15,336 nt of DNA, taken from the NCBI GenBank assembly GCA_002418985.1, contig DIFE01000118.1, forward strand, positions 1 to 15,336, written 5' to 3'. The position numbers were made by a program, and so were the translations under genes. This document shows positions 14,146 to 15,336 of the stretch, piece after piece; position 1 is the stretch's first letter, and each line of letters begins with the position of its first letter. Below the pieces are notes generated by a model. That model was not told the DNA's origin, made no database searches, and saw only the letters and a list, made by a program, of their open reading frames with translations. The stretch is from Deltaproteobacteria bacterium UBA5756 (GTDB lineage Bacteria > Desulfobacterota > Syntrophorhabdia > Syntrophorhabdales > Syntrophorhabdaceae).

Positions 14146-15162
14146 ATGCCGATATCAATGGATATCTCCGATAGTGAACGTATCACCATCGACACCTTTC
14201 AGCCGGGCGATGCAAAGGGGGTAGGCGAGCTTTTCCGCAGCGTCTACGGGGAAGATTACCCGGTGAAGCTCGTTTATCAGCCGGATGCCCTCGTGGAAGC
14301 CTTTGAGAAGCACGAGAATATCCCCGCCGTAGCGCGTTCGTCAAAGGGGATTATCGTGGGGTACGTGAGCATTTTCAGGTCCGCCCCGGCCGAGACGGTC
14401 TATGAAGCGGGGCAGGGTCTTGTCCATGTCGAATACCGCAAACACGGTATCGCCCGTGCAACGAACCGGTACTTTGCGGAGGTACTGGCACCGGCCTACG
14501 GTGCCGCCGCCGTCTTCGGTGAGGCCGTGTGCAACCACCCCCATAGCCAGAAGGCCTGGGCAAAAGAAGGGGCCATTGAGACCGCCCTCGAGGTCGACCT
14601 GATGCCCGCTGAAACGTATGCCAGGGAAGGCAGCGCCTCGGGCCGGGTGGCCACCCTGCATATGACGAGAATGTACCTGCCGATGGAGCACAAGGTTTAT
14701 GCACCGGACCGGTACGAAGAGGCCATGGGGTTTATCTACGGCGGCTTCAGAAGCGGCGCCGCAGTTGAGAAGGCGAGGGGTGATATCGCCGGAAATGAAC
14801 CAACGTCCATCGAAAGCCGTCTTTTCGAATTTGCCGGCGTGGCCCGCGTGACGGTGCATGAAGCCGGTCAGGATTTTCAGGCCGTATTCGAAGGGCACGA
14901 GGCCGACGCACTCGCTAAAGGCATGGTCGTGGTCCAGGTCTGGCTCAAGCTTTCCCGGCCCTTTATCGGTGCGTTGGTTGAATATCTCCGCGGCAGGGGA
15001 TACTTCTTTGGCGGTATTCTCCCCCGGTGGTTCGGCGTGGACGGACTTTTGATGCAAAAGGTCGTGCCCCGCCCCAATTGGGAGGGAATCCACCTGTATT
15101 CGGACAGGGCCCTGGCGATCCTTGAGGCTGTGCGGCATGATTGGCAAAGCGTCATGGCGTAA
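14146..15162 (+). CDS. GNAT-type N-acetyltransferase with a second, divergent domain
   Basis: A 338-residue protein. The N-terminal ~170 residues fit a GNAT acetyltransferase: an ITIDTFQPGDAKGVGELF start and the acetyl-CoA motif GLVHVEYRKHGIARATNRYF with the R-x-x-G-I-A core. The C-terminal half (~185-338) has GNAT-like strand and helix spacing and a conserved-looking GYFFGGILPRWFGVDGLLMQ segment, but no clear acetyl-CoA loop, so it may be a second degenerate GNAT unit. The substrate is unknown. I chose ATG 14146 because GGAGG lies nine bases upstream; the ATG at 14137 directly abuts that GGAGG and cannot use it. The preceding glycosyltransferase gene stops 36 nt upstream, and within the gap an ATGA overlap (14106) opens a 22-codon frame that I consider chance. 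It is probably the last gene of the operon. Confidence 0.75.
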   Translation: MPISMDISDSERITIDTFQPGDAKGVGELFRSVYGEDYPVKLVYQPDALVEAFEKHENIPAVARSSKGIIVGYVSIFRSAPAETVYEAGQGLVHVEYRKHGIARATNRYFAEVLAPAYGAAAVFGEAVCNHPHSQKAWAKEGAIETALEVDLMPAETYAREGSASGRVATLHMTRMYLPMEHKVYAPDRYEEAMGFIYGGFRSGAAVEKARGDIAGNEPTSIESRLFEFAGVARVTVHEAGQDFQAVFEGHEADALAKGMVVVQVWLKLSRPFIGALVEYLRGRGYFFGGILPRWFGVDGLLMQKVVPRPNWEGIHLYSDRALAILEAVRHDWQSVMA

Positions 15163-15167
15163 ATCCC

Positions 15168-15197
15168 TTGAGGTAGTTTTCTGAAGTATGGTATAAC
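15168..15197 (+). promoter_or_regulatory. Promoter of tRNA-Ser
   Basis: -35 TTGAGG (15168-15173), 18-bp spacer and TGG-TATAAC (15189-15197), an extended -10. Same spacing and same TATAACAAG block as the leader-RNA promoter at 8031. The predicted start is ~15204, just before the tRNA 5' end. Confidence 0.65.
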
Positions 15198-15207
15198 AAG
15201 TGTCACC

Positions 15208-15297
15208 GGAGAGATGTCCGAGCGGCTGAAGGAGCACGATTGGAAATCGTGTGTACGTTAACGCGTACCGAGGGTTCAAATCCCTCTCTCTCCGCCA
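15208..15297 (+). tRNA. tRNA-Ser (anticodon GGA)
   Basis: A full cloverleaf can be drawn. Acceptor GGAGAGA/TCTCTCC with discriminator G and encoded CCA (15295-15297); anticodon stem CACGA/TCGTG around loop TTGGAAA, giving anticodon GGA (reads UCC and UCU); long variable arm closed by TACG/CGTA, as expected of a class II Ser tRNA; T-arm GAGGG/CCCTC around TTCAAAT. There is no intron and no sign that its 3' end is used as an attachment site within the window. Confidence 0.97.
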
Positions 15298-15310
15298 TTA
15301 TGGTTTGAAG

Positions 15311-15336
15311 GCCAGGCCCTGCGCAACGTGAAGGTT
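15311..15336 (+). ncRNA. Possible 5' end of SRP RNA (partial)
   Basis: The bases after the tRNA, GCCAGGCCCTGCGCAACGTG, resemble the 5' arm of small bacterial SRP RNA (a CCTGCGCAAC-type segment before the GTGAA turn). tRNA-Ser, SRP RNA and dnaX adjacency is common in related bacteria (from memory). The diagnostic GGTCAGG...GGAAGGAAGCAGCC core would lie past the window end, so this stays tentative. Confidence 0.3.

Noticed and set aside
14106..14174. A 22-codon ORF overlapping the glycosyltransferase stop by ATGA
   Set aside because: No ribosome site, ends inside the acetyltransferase gene, and has no recognisable content; the ATGA overlap alone is weak evidence.

Overview
The window reads as chromosomal sequence of an anaerobic, GC-rich bacterium, most likely a deltaproteobacterial (Desulfobacterota) sulfate reducer or syntroph. 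This rests on the oxygen-sensitive indolepyruvate:ferredoxin oxidoreductase cluster, a very large multi-PAS hybrid kinase, a transaldolase-family F6P aldolase, and the general codon use. The taxonomic call is an inference; nothing in the window fixes the genus. I see no phage, transposon, CRISPR or integrase.

Left part (1-3113): the 3' part of a proline-run, acidic low-complexity protein (+), whose internal repeat suggests it continues off the left edge. It converges on two minus-strand genes, a cytoplasmic TPR protein and an MFS transporter of YbfB/YjiJ type. A 436-bp intergenic region with two inverted repeats separates the divergently transcribed MFS gene from the next gene.

Middle (3421-7931): a ~1240-residue hybrid sensor histidine kinase (+) with an extracytoplasmic substrate-binding-like sensor, one membrane segment, four PAS domains, HisKA/HATPase and a receiver. 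It converges on a transaldolase-like fructose-6-phosphate aldolase (-).

Regulatory block (7932-8443): a consensus-like extended -10 promoter at 8031-8060 is followed at once by a 17-codon ORF with a Trp cluster (NWRWWR). After it come a strong hairpin, an alternative antiterminator pairing and an intrinsic-terminator-like hairpin. This looks like a ribosome-mediated tryptophan attenuator, but it sits 234 nt upstream of an aromatic-amino-acid aminotransferase/IOR operon rather than a trp biosynthesis gene.

Operon (8444-15162): PLP aminotransferase, a degenerate IorA-like protein, iorB, iorA, a GT2 glycosyltransferase and a GNAT-type acetyltransferase, all on + with gaps of 36 nt or less. The first four genes form a module for interconverting aromatic amino acids, aryl pyruvates and arylacetyl-CoA with ferredoxin as electron carrier. 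The most unusual member is the 407-residue IorA paralogue: it has lost the TPP-domain signatures (GDST, DN) and both ferredoxin clusters, yet lies translationally coupled to iorB and next to an intact iorA.

Right edge: a tRNA-Ser(GGA) with its own promoter, followed by what may be the 5' end of the SRP RNA.
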